NCBI GenBank assembly: GCA_017936785.1
Contig: JAGBEV010000056.1
Span: forward strand, 1 to 62,303
Source of the DNA: Lachnospiraceae bacterium
GTDB lineage: Bacteria; Bacillota; Clostridia; Lachnospirales; Lachnospiraceae
DNA: 62,303 bases
Direction of reading: 5' to 3'
The notes below the pieces were generated by a model. That model had not been told where the DNA came from. It worked only from the letters and a program-made list of their open reading frames with translations, and ran no database searches. The position numbers and the translations under genes are program-made. Below are positions 33,823 through 41,201 of the stretch, piece after piece; positions within the stretch are counted from its first letter, which is position 1, and each line of letters opens with the position of its first letter.

Positions 33823-34002
33823 TTAGTTGTTTATTTCTCTTTCGATTAGGTCAATAACCAATTGGTTAAGGCTTTTTCCTACTGATGCGGCATATTGTTT
33901 GTATACTTCCCTCTTTCCTTCTGGTACACGTATTTTAATATCTTCAAATTTGTTAAGATATTTTTGATTAGATTTTTTTCTTTGTTCATAGTGTTTAGTC
34001 AT
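33823..34002 (-). CDS. Arc-like ribbon-helix-helix repressor
   Basis: A 59-residue protein: basic N-terminal tail, strand DIKIRVPEG, helix KREVYKQYAASVG and helix KSLNQLVIDLIEREI, the standard Arc/MetJ pattern. A strong AAAGGAGG precedes the ATG. It is divergent from an operon of small genes, and the space between holds three related palindromes, one inside a good promoter. It most likely represses that operon and itself. No toxin partner is visible, so a toxin-antitoxin pair is not supported. Confidence 0.75.
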   Translation of the reverse strand: MTKHYEQRKKSNQKYLNKFEDIKIRVPEGKREVYKQYAASVGKSLNQLVIDLIEREINN

Positions 34003-34043
34003 TTGCTAATCCTCCTTTTTTTTATTTTATCTTTATTCCGGAA

Positions 34044-34122
34044 ACATGTATACATGTAATTTTGTACAAAATGTACCCATGTAATTTGTATATAATGTCA
34101 ATTGAAATACATGGGTACATGT
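34044..34122. promoter_or_regulatory. three related operator palindromes
   Basis: ACATGTATACATGT (34044-34057, perfect), an inverted variant ATGTACCCATGT (34071-34082), and ACATGGGTACATGT (34109-34122). They share ACATG/CATGT half-sites and fit a ribbon-helix-helix repressor acting on both divergent transcripts. Confidence 0.65.
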
Positions 34123-34130
34123 AATATAAT
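34102..34130 (+). promoter_or_regulatory. promoter of the small-gene operon
   Basis: TTGAAA, a 17-bp spacer and TATAAT. The third operator lies exactly in the spacer, so repressor binding would exclude RNA polymerase. Confidence 0.7.
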
Positions 34131-34162
34131 AAATATATCAAATGAAAGAGAGGTAACAAGAA

Positions 34163-34471
34163 ATGAAATTAAAGTATTTAGGATACAGAGAAAGAAAGGT
34201 AGAAACAAGGGAACTTACAATTTCACAATTAAAATTGTCAATCATTGAAGCGTATGTAAATAAAGGAGTTAGAGAAGTACAGTTGATAGATATTACGAGT
34301 GGAGATGCAATAACCTTTAACTCTATTGAGGATGTGGTTAGAAATGAATGGTGTGGAAATTGCAAAATAGAACTTATAAATTTGCCACATGCATACGGTA
34401 CAAAAGAAAAAAGTAAAAGTGTAATAATCTTCCAGGAAGTGGAAGAGGAATCCGACAAAGTTATTAAATAA
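34163..34471 (+). CDS. small protein of unknown function, first gene of the repressor-controlled operon
   Basis: A 102-residue soluble protein of mixed alpha/beta type, with a basic start (MKLKYLGYRERKVETREL), a helix around residues 19-36 and an acidic end (EVEEESDK). GAGAGG precedes the ATG. It is the first gene behind the operator-promoter. Accessory genes in this position in prophages are often expressed on entry; the function here is unknown. Confidence 0.65.
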   Translation: MKLKYLGYRERKVETRELTISQLKLSIIEAYVNKGVREVQLIDITSGDAITFNSIEDVVRNEWCGNCKIELINLPHAYGTKEKSKSVIIFQEVEEESDKVIK

Positions 34472-34522
34472 ATTTTTAAAATAGCCCATCCCGGAGGTTA
34501 TGAGGATAGAAAGGTAATCATT

Positions 34523-34669
34523 ATGAAAACATTATTTGTAACATGGGAAGAATTTGAAGAATTAGAATGTGAATACAATCTTGAAGATTGTGGAATGTCT
34601 GGAATGTATGTTGGTTATCATTGGTTTCAAGATGATGATGCTGAAATTGCTGTTTATGTAAAAGAATAG
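34523..34669 (+). CDS. very small acidic protein
   Basis: A 48-residue acidic protein, MKTLFVTWEEFEELECEYNL and so on, with AAAGG before the ATG. Strong acidity and small size resemble DNA-mimic or inhibitor proteins, which is only a suggestion. Second gene of the operon. Confidence 0.5.
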   Translation: MKTLFVTWEEFEELECEYNLEDCGMSGMYVGYHWFQDDDAEIAVYVKE

Positions 34670-34680
34670 GGGTAATTGAT

Positions 34681-34905
34681 ATGAAGGAAATTAGTTCATG
34701 TACAGAATATGCAGGTGTAGAAAGAGTTAAAATTTCCTGTGAAATATGGCTTGATCGCAATGAATTAGATTGGATTATCAAAGAAACCAGAGAAGCGATT
34801 TTAAAAGATAAACTGGTTGGTTTGTCTGCTGATGATATGATAAGTGGTTGCCTGGGCGCTTATCTATATGACTTAAAAAGTAAAAATAATGGTATTTTAA
34901 AATGA
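34681..34905 (+). CDS. small protein of unknown function
   Basis: A 74-residue soluble, probably helical protein (EIWLDRNELDWIIKETREAI ...). TAGGGG precedes the ATG. Third gene of the operon; no family recognised. Confidence 0.55.
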   Translation: MKEISSCTEYAGVERVKISCEIWLDRNELDWIIKETREAILKDKLVGLSADDMISGCLGAYLYDLKSKNNGILK

Positions 34906-34917
34906 TAAAATCATAGC

Positions 34918-34948
34918 TGTGCTATCGGCTTACCGGGCAGAAAGAAGG
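34918..34948 (+). repeat. 31-bp leader repeat, copy 1
   Basis: TGTGCTATCG-G-CTTACCGGG plus CAGAAAGAAGG, directly before the gene at 34957; it includes that gene's ribosome site and differs from the copy at 35408 at one position. Confidence 0.75.
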
Positions 34949-34956
34949 ATAAAAAT

Positions 34957-35184
34957 ATGAATTTTAAAGATGATTTTTTATCAGATAACATGTTGAGATA
35001 TAAGGAATTACTGCATTATGGTAAAGTTGTTACGTCATTTGATATAGAATTGCCTCATGCATTGGTCACAATAAAAGGTATTATAGTTAAAGATTTAGGA
35101 ACAGAAACACTTTATAAAGTTATAATGGTTGATGGTTATGTTATCAATGTAATGTATTTGTTTAGTTGTTTTAGACCTTATTGA
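34957..35184 (+). CDS. small protein behind the repeated leader
   Basis: A 75-residue protein of unknown function, partly hydrophobic at its C terminus (VINVMYLFSCF). It is preceded by the first copy of the 31-bp leader with AGAAGG as ribosome site. It may be one of a set of exchangeable tiny cassettes. Confidence 0.5.
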   Translation: MNFKDDFLSDNMLRYKELLHYGKVVTSFDIELPHALVTIKGIIVKDLGTETLYKVIMVDGYVINVMYLFSCFRPY

Positions 35185-35202
35185 GCAGAAAGAAGGTTAA
35201 AT

Positions 35203-35397
35203 ATGGAAAATCATTTAATTATTGATGGAAAAGATTATGGTAAATGTGTAAATTATTATAAATGTCTTGAAGCTGAATCTTGGTGCTTTTGTCTTAATGA
35301 TGAAAACCCTAATGTATCTATAGATCTTTGTGTCCCATTTGAAAAAATAAAGGTTTTCTATTCTTGTGAAAATTATGAAATTGTTACATTTAAATAA
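35203..35397 (+). CDS. small cysteine-containing protein
   Basis: A 64-residue soluble protein with six Cys residues (KCVNYYKCLEAESWCFCLND ...). The ribosome site CAGAAAGAAGG is shared with the leader repeats. No family recognised. Confidence 0.5.
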   Translation: MENHLIIDGKDYGKCVNYYKCLEAESWCFCLNDENPNVSIDLCVPFEKIKVFYSCENYEIVTFK

Positions 35398-35407
35398 AAC
35401 AAAAAGT

Positions 35408-35438
35408 TGTGCTATCGACTTACCGGGCAGAAAGAAGG
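35408..35438 (+). repeat. 31-bp leader repeat, copy 2
   Basis: The same sequence as 34918-34948 with one change (A for G), directly before the gene at 35447. A shorter part (GCAGAAAGAAGG, at about 35185-35196) also precedes the gene at 35203. Confidence 0.75.
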
Positions 35439-35446
35439 TTAAAACA

Positions 35447-35653
35447 ATGTGGAATAATATGATTGTAGATAATATTTTTAGATTGGATCATGTTTGTATT
35501 GATACACTTTTCATTATTCGTGGTATTGATTTTGATATATTAGCATGTGGTCATTGGTATGAAGATTCTATATTGAAATATTCAGATCGGATGGTTGAAA
35601 GTTATACTTTTTGTTGTGAAAAAAATAGAATTTTTATTGATATTAAATATTGA
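35447..35653 (+). CDS. small protein behind the second leader repeat
   Basis: A 68-residue protein (MWNNMIVDNIFRLDHVCIDT ...) with mixed hydrophobic and acidic stretches. The ATG at 35447 is fixed by the leader's AGAAGG; the longer open frame from 35366 would overlap the previous gene. Last gene before the operon terminator. Function unknown. Confidence 0.5.
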   Translation: MWNNMIVDNIFRLDHVCIDTLFIIRGIDFDILACGHWYEDSILKYSDRMVESYTFCCEKNRIFIDIKY

Positions 35654-35670
35654 ATAAGATTATATATGTC

Positions 35671-35707
35671 AAGATCCTGTATGTGAATTATGTACAGGAT
35701 CTTTTTT
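35671..35707 (+). terminator. terminator of the small-gene operon
   Basis: An 11-bp stem AAGATCCTGTA/TACAGGATCTT with an 11-nt loop and a T run. It separates the cargo operon from the transposase. Confidence 0.85.
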
Positions 35708-35723
35708 ATTGGGGGTTGATAAA

Positions 35724-36743
35724 ATGAAAAATAAATATATAACTGAACATGAACGTTATAAGTTGGAAGTATATTTACAAATGAAAATGTCTGTAAAGGA
35801 TATTGCAAGGGAATTAGATAAATGTGAAAATACCATACGCAATGAAATTAAACGTGGAACAGTTGAATTATTAGATACCCATTTGAAACCATATAAAAAA
35901 TACTGTGCTGATGCAGCACAACGGAAATATGAAGAAAATAAAATAAAAAAGGGGGCTAAACCCAAAGTATACAAAAATGTTGAATTTATCAGATACATAC
36001 AGGAATTGATCTTAAAGAAGAAATATAGTCCTTATGTAATTAGTCTTATGCTCAAGGAGTTTGATTTTGGTTTTACTCTTTGCGAAAAGTCTATCTATAA
36101 TTATATCCAGCGTGGTTATATTCCTAATGTTACGCAAAAGAATTTAGCATACAGAAAGAAAAAACAGCTTAAAAATAAAATTGTAGTCAAGCGAGTATCT
36201 TACAATAATCCTACAAAGCCGCTGATCAGTGACCGGGATAAATCTGTATATCTCCGTTCTGATTTTGGTCATTGGGAAATGGACACTGTATATAGCGGTA
36301 AAGATAAATCCAGATCATGCCTGCTGGTTCTTACGGAAAGAAAATTCCGAAAAGAAATAATAATTAAAATGCCGGATCGGACTGCAAAATCTACAGTGAA
36401 TGCTTTAAATGATCTTGAAAAAGTAAATGGAAAAAGAAATTTTAAAAAGATATTCAAAACCATAACCTGTGATAATGGTCTTGAATTCTCCGACTATGAA
36501 GGAATTACAAAATGTAAACGGACAAAGTTGTATTATTGCCATCCTTATTGCTCCTCTGAACGTGGCAGCAATGAAAATGCAAATAAACTGATCAGAAGGT
36601 GGATTCCTAAAGGGGAAGATATAGGTAAGTACAGTAATGAGGATATTTATTTTATTCAGGAATGGATAAATAATTATCCCCGGAGGTTATTTAATGGTTT
36701 ATCCAGCAATGAATATATGCAACTTGCACAAGAAACAATGTAG
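35724..36743 (+). CDS. IS30-family transposase, probable integration enzyme of the element
   Basis: A 339-residue transposase. An N-terminal helix-turn-helix (about 6-45: ITEHERYKLEVYL ... CENTIRNEI) precedes a DDE core: Asp in HWEMDTVYSG (about 184), Asp in ITCDNGLEF (about 250) and Glu in ERGSNENANKLIRRW (about 286), the IS30 signature. GGGGG lies 8 nt before the ATG. It is the only recombinase in the element and lies next to its right end, where an imperfect inverted repeat matches the left end. IS30-type transposases have been reported as integrases of some filamentous phages of Spiroplasma. It appears intact. Confidence 0.88.
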   Translation: MKNKYITEHERYKLEVYLQMKMSVKDIARELDKCENTIRNEIKRGTVELLDTHLKPYKKYCADAAQRKYEENKIKKGAKPKVYKNVEFIRYIQELILKKKYSPYVISLMLKEFDFGFTLCEKSIYNYIQRGYIPNVTQKNLAYRKKKQLKNKIVVKRVSYNNPTKPLISDRDKSVYLRSDFGHWEMDTVYSGKDKSRSCLLVLTERKFRKEIIIKMPDRTAKSTVNALNDLEKVNGKRNFKKIFKTITCDNGLEFSDYEGITKCKRTKLYYCHPYCSSERGSNENANKLIRRWIPKGEDIGKYSNEDIYFIQEWINNYPRRLFNGLSSNEYMQLAQETM

Positions 36744-36791
36744 TTGGTTGATTTATTTCTTGTGCAAAAGTTACAAATATTGTTAAAAACG

Positions 36792-36811
36792 CAATTTAAT
36801 ATTGCAATTTA
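36792..36811. repeat. right imperfect terminal inverted repeat
   Basis: The last 20 bp of the element, inverted, match the left end in about 16 positions, including a perfect ATTAAATTG block. Confidence 0.5.
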
Positions 36812-36829
36812 CCTTGCATTTTCATCGCA
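36812..36829. repeat. right 18-bp direct repeat (attR-like)
   Basis: A second copy of CCTTGCATTTTCATCGCA. It overlaps the stop codon of the TM1266-type gene at 36822-36824, so this copy is probably the original target sequence. Confidence 0.8.
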
Positions 36830-37151
36830 TTTTCCCATATATTACCTTCGATGTGATTCCTTTACACATTCCTAATTTCCCCGAGAGCCCATTGATTTTT
36901 TCTTCCGGGGCATCCACTACCACACTGATCACATTCACGGAGCCCTTTACACGGGGAATTCCCATTCTGCCGATAATATATTCGCCCGCTTCATGGAGAA
37001 TGCTGTTCATCCGTTCAACAGAATCCAGATCTTCCACAATAATGCCGATCAGGGCGATTCTTGTCTGCTCCACCGGCTTTCCCGTTTCTGTTGCTATTTC
37101 TTCTATTGCTGCTTCTTTATTTTTTTCCTGTTCTATTCTGCGATTCTCCAT
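36822..37151 (-). CDS. TM1266-type (iron-only hydrogenase system) regulator
   Basis: A 109-residue protein with an ACT-like domain: ALIGIIVEDLDSVERMN, EYIIGRMGIP and INGLSGKLGMCKGITSKVIY, the pattern of TM1266 proteins annotated as putative iron-only hydrogenase system regulators. About 28 extra charged residues precede the domain. GGGAGG lies 6 nt before the ATG, which overlaps the ABC fusion gene by 19 nt. The 3' end is the insertion point of the phage element, and its stop codon is preserved by the repeat. Confidence 0.85.
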   Translation of the reverse strand: MENRRIEQEKNKEAAIEEIATETGKPVEQTRIALIGIIVEDLDSVERMNSILHEAGEYIIGRMGIPRVKGSVNVISVVVDAPEEKINGLSGKLGMCKGITSKVIYGKMR

Positions 37152-38629
37152 ATACTGCCTCCCAAAAGCTCTGCATCTTTTTCATCATGAGTTGCTACAA
37201 TCAACGTCCTGCCCTTTAAATGCCTTTTTATAAAAGCCGCCGTTCTTTCCTTTGTTTCATCGTCCAGTCCCGCAAAAGGTTCATCCAAAAGACAAATCAC
37301 ATCTTCATTTTCTTTTTCATAAAATAATGTCCTTGCAAGGGCGCATCGCCTTTTCATGCCGCCGCTCAATGCCCATACCGGCATATACAGACAGGATCGG
37401 GGCAGAATATCGGTTACAGCCCCTTCCACCTGCTGCCGGTTTACGCCCTTTGTTGTCAACATAATATTTGTTATGGTTAACTCTTTTTCCAGCAGCCTGT
37501 CTTCCTGAAACATATATGCTGTCCTCAGGCTGTAATCATGCCTTGGGCATTTATCATGTCTGTGACCATGCCCCGCCATCTCTCCACTGTCATTCTTCTG
37601 TATCTGTCCGCCATCTGCTTTTTCCAGACCTGCCAGAATCCGCAGTAAAGTGGTCTTACCGCTTCCTGAAGGTCCCATCAGCAAATAACAATTTCCCTTT
37701 TGAAGCTCCATATTCACATCCCTAAGGACCTTTTCTCCTTCAAAGGATTTGCTGATATGGGACAGTCTGACAAACTCCCCGGGGGGGCTTTGCCCTGTAT
37801 CTTCCTTTCTTCCTGTCATTTCCCGTATTTCGCTGTTTTCCCGTTTTTCCTCTTGCATCTGATCCTTAGGAATACCTGCATTTCCATGCAGCTTTACCGG
37901 TCCTGTCAACAGACCCATGACCTTTAATATCAATTTTTCCGTCAAAAAGCTCAATAGGATCAATGTAAAAGTCCATGCAAAAAGTCCCGGCGTATCCAGA
38001 TAGATTTTAGATACATAAATCCGTTCCCCAATGGAAAAATCCGGCACTCCGATCACTTCTGCCGCCACACCGGATTTAAATGCCATACCAATGGAAACCT
38101 CCATTCCTGCCATGAGGAACATGCCCAGAGACGGTCTGTAAATGTAAAAGGCTCTCTTTATTCCCCTGATTCCGAACACATCCGCCATTTCCTTTAATTT
38201 GGTGTCCACAGCTTCCAATCCGTTCCTGGTACTGATACAGGCATTGGGAAATACCACAAAAAAACTGATCCACACAGAAAGATTTTCTGCTCCCTGCCAA
38301 ATAAGCAATAGTACTACAAAACTTGCCACAGGTATGGATTTCATCACAGCCAGCACCGGCTGGGCGATTTCCCCCACCAAAGCAAATCTGCAGGAAAGTG
38401 CTCCCAAAAGCGCCCCGGTAACAAATGCAAGACAAAATCCCCAAAGGATTCTTCCCAGGGAAGCCATACAGATGCGGTAAAAATCCGCCGTAAATAAAAG
38501 CTTGACCAGAGTTCTTCCCACCTCTACAGGACCTGCCAGCAATATGTCGTTATGAATGAATATGGCTGCCATCTGCCAGATGAGCAGCCATATCATAATG
38601 ATACTGATTTTTTTTATCTTTTTTTTCAT
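37133..38629 (-). CDS. fused ABC importer permease and ATPase (NitT/TauT type)
   Basis: A 498-residue fusion. The permease part (about 1-255) has about six helices and the EAA-like loop VDTKLKEMADVFGIRGIKRAF. The ATPase part (about 285-498) has Walker A GPSGSGKT, signature LSGGMKRR and Walker B ICLLDEPFAGLD. SsuC/TauC and SsuB/TauB are usually separate chains; here one gene encodes both. It starts 6 bp after the binding-protein gene. The substrate is not deducible; nitrate, sulfonate and pyrimidine-precursor systems share this fold. Confidence 0.9.
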   Translation of the reverse strand: MKKKIKKISIIMIWLLIWQMAAIFIHNDILLAGPVEVGRTLVKLLFTADFYRICMASLGRILWGFCLAFVTGALLGALSCRFALVGEIAQPVLAVMKSIPVASFVVLLLIWQGAENLSVWISFFVVFPNACISTRNGLEAVDTKLKEMADVFGIRGIKRAFYIYRPSLGMFLMAGMEVSIGMAFKSGVAAEVIGVPDFSIGERIYVSKIYLDTPGLFAWTFTLILLSFLTEKLILKVMGLLTGPVKLHGNAGIPKDQMQEEKRENSEIREMTGRKEDTGQSPPGEFVRLSHISKSFEGEKVLRDVNMELQKGNCYLLMGPSGSGKTTLLRILAGLEKADGGQIQKNDSGEMAGHGHRHDKCPRHDYSLRTAYMFQEDRLLEKELTITNIMLTTKGVNRQQVEGAVTDILPRSCLYMPVWALSGGMKRRCALARTLFYEKENEDVICLLDEPFAGLDDETKERTAAFIKRHLKGRTLIVATHDEKDAELLGGSIWRIAE

Positions 38630-38634
38630 TTTCT

Positions 38635-39726
38635 TTATCTGATCACGTAAAAGTCATCCTCAGGCAAAGTCCCGCCTACAAATTCAGGATTCTGTCCGAA
38701 CAATACATTCAGATAACCGGACAGCGCTTCCTTCATTTCTTCTCCGTCAATATAAGTAATATTACATGCCGGCATAGCTTTTGCAGCTACAGGCGCCTTT
38801 TCAACGATTCCTCTTGCAGCTACCAGTTCTGCCGCTTCTTCCACATTTGAATTGGCAAATGCGGCACTGGCTTCATGCTCTTCCATAAATAAATCCACCG
38901 CTTCCGGGTGTTCCTCCAAAAATGCTTTTCTCACCACTGTAACACCTGTTACCAGACCTTTTCCTTCGTTGAGTTTTTCCCATTCCTCATTGATATCCAA
39001 AACAACCGCTAATGCCTCATTTTGAGCACATGCAGCCGTTACAAAGGGCTGGGGCAGCAATCCGATGCCATCAGGATTTTCCTTTAATACTGCCGCTACT
39101 TCTGTTGCTTCAGACTTATATTCCAGCGTTACCTGACTCAGATCCATATTATGCTGTGCCAGCAGATATTGCAGGGCATAATCGGGTGTAGTTCCCTTTC
39201 CCGTTAAGTAAATGGTCTTACCCTGCAGATCTTCAACAGATGTAATGGACTCATCGCCGGATACCATATAGAGAACACCTAAAGTATTGATATCAATGAC
39301 CGCTACTGCGCCTTTACTTTTCTCATAAAGAATAGCCGCCGCATTTGCAGGAAGCAGTGCAATATCTACATCACCCTTGATCATTAAGGGCATGATCTCG
39401 TCCGCTCCGGTCATCATATTGAATTCATAATTTCCTTTTGCATTTCCTTCCTCCTGGTCCTTCCACAGCTTTACAAGTCCCATGGAAGTAGGTCCCTTTA
39501 AAGATGCCACTTTTACCGTCACATCTTCTGTATCTTCTTTTGCCAAATCTTCTGCGTTATCTGATACCTCATTTTCTTCCTGAGCTTCTGTCTCTGCTCC
39601 TGTTTCCCGGTTTTCTTCTGCTGCGCTCTGTGTATCCGGCTCTGCTTGTGCCGAATTTCCGCATCCGCCAAGAAGTCCCAGGCTTAAGGTCATTGCCAGT
39701 AACAGTGATAAACATTTTTTCTTCAT
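38635..39726 (-). CDS. NMT1/TauA-type substrate-binding lipoprotein
   Basis: A 363-residue lipoprotein with signal peptide and lipobox LLGGCG, an acidic linker (about 30-70), then the binding-protein core (VKVASLKGPTSMGLVKLWKD, VDIALLPANAAAILYEK, LQGKTIYLTGKGTTPDY). It delivers ligand to the fused ABC protein encoded downstream. Its own promoter appears to be the extended -10 TGCTAGAAT upstream on the minus strand. Ligand unknown. Confidence 0.88.
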   Translation of the reverse strand: MKKKCLSLLLAMTLSLGLLGGCGNSAQAEPDTQSAAEENRETGAETEAQEENEVSDNAEDLAKEDTEDVTVKVASLKGPTSMGLVKLWKDQEEGNAKGNYEFNMMTGADEIMPLMIKGDVDIALLPANAAAILYEKSKGAVAVIDINTLGVLYMVSGDESITSVEDLQGKTIYLTGKGTTPDYALQYLLAQHNMDLSQVTLEYKSEATEVAAVLKENPDGIGLLPQPFVTAACAQNEALAVVLDINEEWEKLNEGKGLVTGVTVVRKAFLEEHPEAVDLFMEEHEASAAFANSNVEEAAELVAARGIVEKAPVAAKAMPACNITYIDGEEMKEALSGYLNVLFGQNPEFVGGTLPEDDFYVIR

Positions 39727-39940
39727 TTTCTTTTCCTCCTGATTTTCCGTCGGAACGTATCCTCCAGATTATCTTATCTCATTTCACATTCTAGCATAAT
39801 ACTTTCATTGTTGCACCATTGTTTTTCCGGATAGGATAGATTTTTTTACTATTTTTTGTTACACTCTTTTTAGAAATTACCGAGGGACAGGGGCTGTTTC
39901 CCGGTCCACATGTTTCAAAGGAAAAGAAAGGACAAAAATC

Positions 39941-40774
39941 ATGAAATGTACAAATTGCGGATATAACATGGGAGATGACGTAAGAATCTGCCCTTTCTGC
40001 GGTAAAAGAAGAGCTCGCTTCCGAAAGTCCCACGCCGAAACACTTCACACCTTTCAGGCTTCCCGCTCCCCACAGCCCGCCCCAGCGCCCAAAGAACCGG
40101 CTTTTGGCAGAAAATCACTCAAAACAGCTGTTCTTTGCGTATTATCTGTTGGTATTCTGCTTTTGTCATTCTGTATCATCAACATATATCAAATATACAA
40201 ACAGGTTGCTGCCCGGCAGATTTTAAAGGATTCCGATACATATACCGCCGCTTTAAAGGAACTGGAAGCTGCCGGTTCATATGAAGAATTTATAATCTAT
40301 TGGAATATGAATAATCTGAATTTTGTAAAATATGAAGAGCCTTTTAGTGAATACTGTGTTGTGACAGACTTATCTATATGGTATAAAAGTGCAACACAAC
40401 ACATTTCCGCTTTTTGTTCATCCAGATATATGAATGCCTCAAAACAGGTGGAGCTTTTGAAAGCTTTTGTTGATTCCTATGACCGTTTTATAAGCAAATA
40501 TGACCAATACATCATTGAAGAGGACCGTTCCTATTATGGCATTGATGATGCATCAGCCTGTTTCAGCCAGTCTCATCTGGACAGCATTGAAAATATGAAA
40601 CAAAATCTGGACGGATTCATTGTTACTTATTTCGGGCTTGATGAAGCCAGTCTGGATACATTCAGAACAACCGATAAGGAAAACCGGCTGCAGATGTTAA
40701 AACAAGCCATGAATCTTTCAGAAACTGATACTGCAGCAGCACCAGAGGGGCAAAAGGAGGAAAAAGATGAATAA
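39941..40774 (+). CDS. zinc-ribbon membrane protein
   Basis: A 277-residue protein: N-terminal zinc ribbon with CTNC (3-6) and CPFC (17-20), a basic/proline-rich linker, one membrane helix (about 62-85), then a helical external domain. This layout is common in surface or stress-sensing proteins of clostridia. GAAAGGA precedes the ATG. It overlaps the next gene by 8 nt, so the two are likely coupled. Function unknown. Confidence 0.8.
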   Translation: MKCTNCGYNMGDDVRICPFCGKRRARFRKSHAETLHTFQASRSPQPAPAPKEPAFGRKSLKTAVLCVLSVGILLLSFCIINIYQIYKQVAARQILKDSDTYTAALKELEAAGSYEEFIIYWNMNNLNFVKYEEPFSEYCVVTDLSIWYKSATQHISAFCSSRYMNASKQVELLKAFVDSYDRFISKYDQYIIEEDRSYYGIDDASACFSQSHLDSIENMKQNLDGFIVTYFGLDEASLDTFRTTDKENRLQMLKQAMNLSETDTAAAPEGQKEEKDE

Positions 40775-41180
40775 TACAAAATCCGGATTTCGTAAAATAA
40801 TATTTCCTTTTATACTCACTGTTCTCAGCATCATCTTTTTTCTTATGATTTTGATTTTTATCTTTTCATTCAAAACCTACTATTATGACAAAAGCGTTTC
40901 CTCAAATTTGCTTCGCTACTATCTTGTCAATGAGGATTATGGCTCCCTGTATTACTATACCACAGTCAACCGGGCAGTAGGAGCATCTGAGGATGAGGAA
41001 CTTACGGAGTTATATGCCGTTGCCGACTATTACCATAACTGCCTTTATTACTATGGATTAAAGCCTATGGAAGGTCATGATATTTCTTATTATGAGGAAA
41101 AAATGCAGAAATGTACTTCCAAGGCCGGTACTCTTTCCTATGCACTGGAAGATATAGACACTCTGTTTCAGGATTATTAA
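40767..41180 (+). CDS. small single-pass membrane protein
   Basis: A 137-residue protein with one N-terminal membrane helix (about 12-33) and a Tyr-rich external domain (DYGSLYYYTTVNRAVG, YYHNCLYYYGLKP). Its ribosome site lies in the last codons of the zinc-ribbon gene. It resembles the C-terminal region style of its neighbour and may form a pair with it. No family recognised. Confidence 0.75.
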   Translation: MNNTKSGFRKIIFPFILTVLSIIFFLMILIFIFSFKTYYYDKSVSSNLLRYYLVNEDYGSLYYYTTVNRAVGASEDEELTELYAVADYYHNCLYYYGLKPMEGHDISYYEEKMQKCTSKAGTLSYALEDIDTLFQDY

Positions 41181-41201
41181 ATCGAAAAGAAAGGAGCACC
41201 A

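Larger units (their letters stand above)
25310..36829. mobile_element. integrated filamentous-phage-like element with CRESS-type Rep and IS30-type transposase
   Basis: About 11.5 kb, visibly more AT-rich than its flanks and bounded by an 18-bp direct repeat. It has a filamentous-phage virion and assembly module on the plus strand (about 25.6-30.5 kb), a CRESS-type Rep with its origin (31.4-32.7 kb), a hairpin-rich region (33.3-33.7 kb), a repressor-controlled operon of tiny genes (33.8-35.65 kb) and an IS30-family transposase (35.7-36.7 kb). No tyrosine or serine recombinase is visible, nor tail, capsid-portal or lysis genes. Confidence 0.85.

Noticed and set aside
33823-34471. Toxin-antitoxin module
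   Set aside because: The repressor has the antitoxin-like fold, but the neighbouring gene is divergent and shows no toxin motif; an operator-controlled operon explains the layout better.
34163-35653. Tailed-phage remnant or conjugative element genes
   Set aside because: No portal, terminase, tail, relaxase or coupling protein motifs are visible anywhere in the island.
39727-39940. TPP or other riboswitch before the ABC importer
   Set aside because: The leader is short and lacks the THI-box or other conserved riboswitch core; only an extended -10 promoter is seen.
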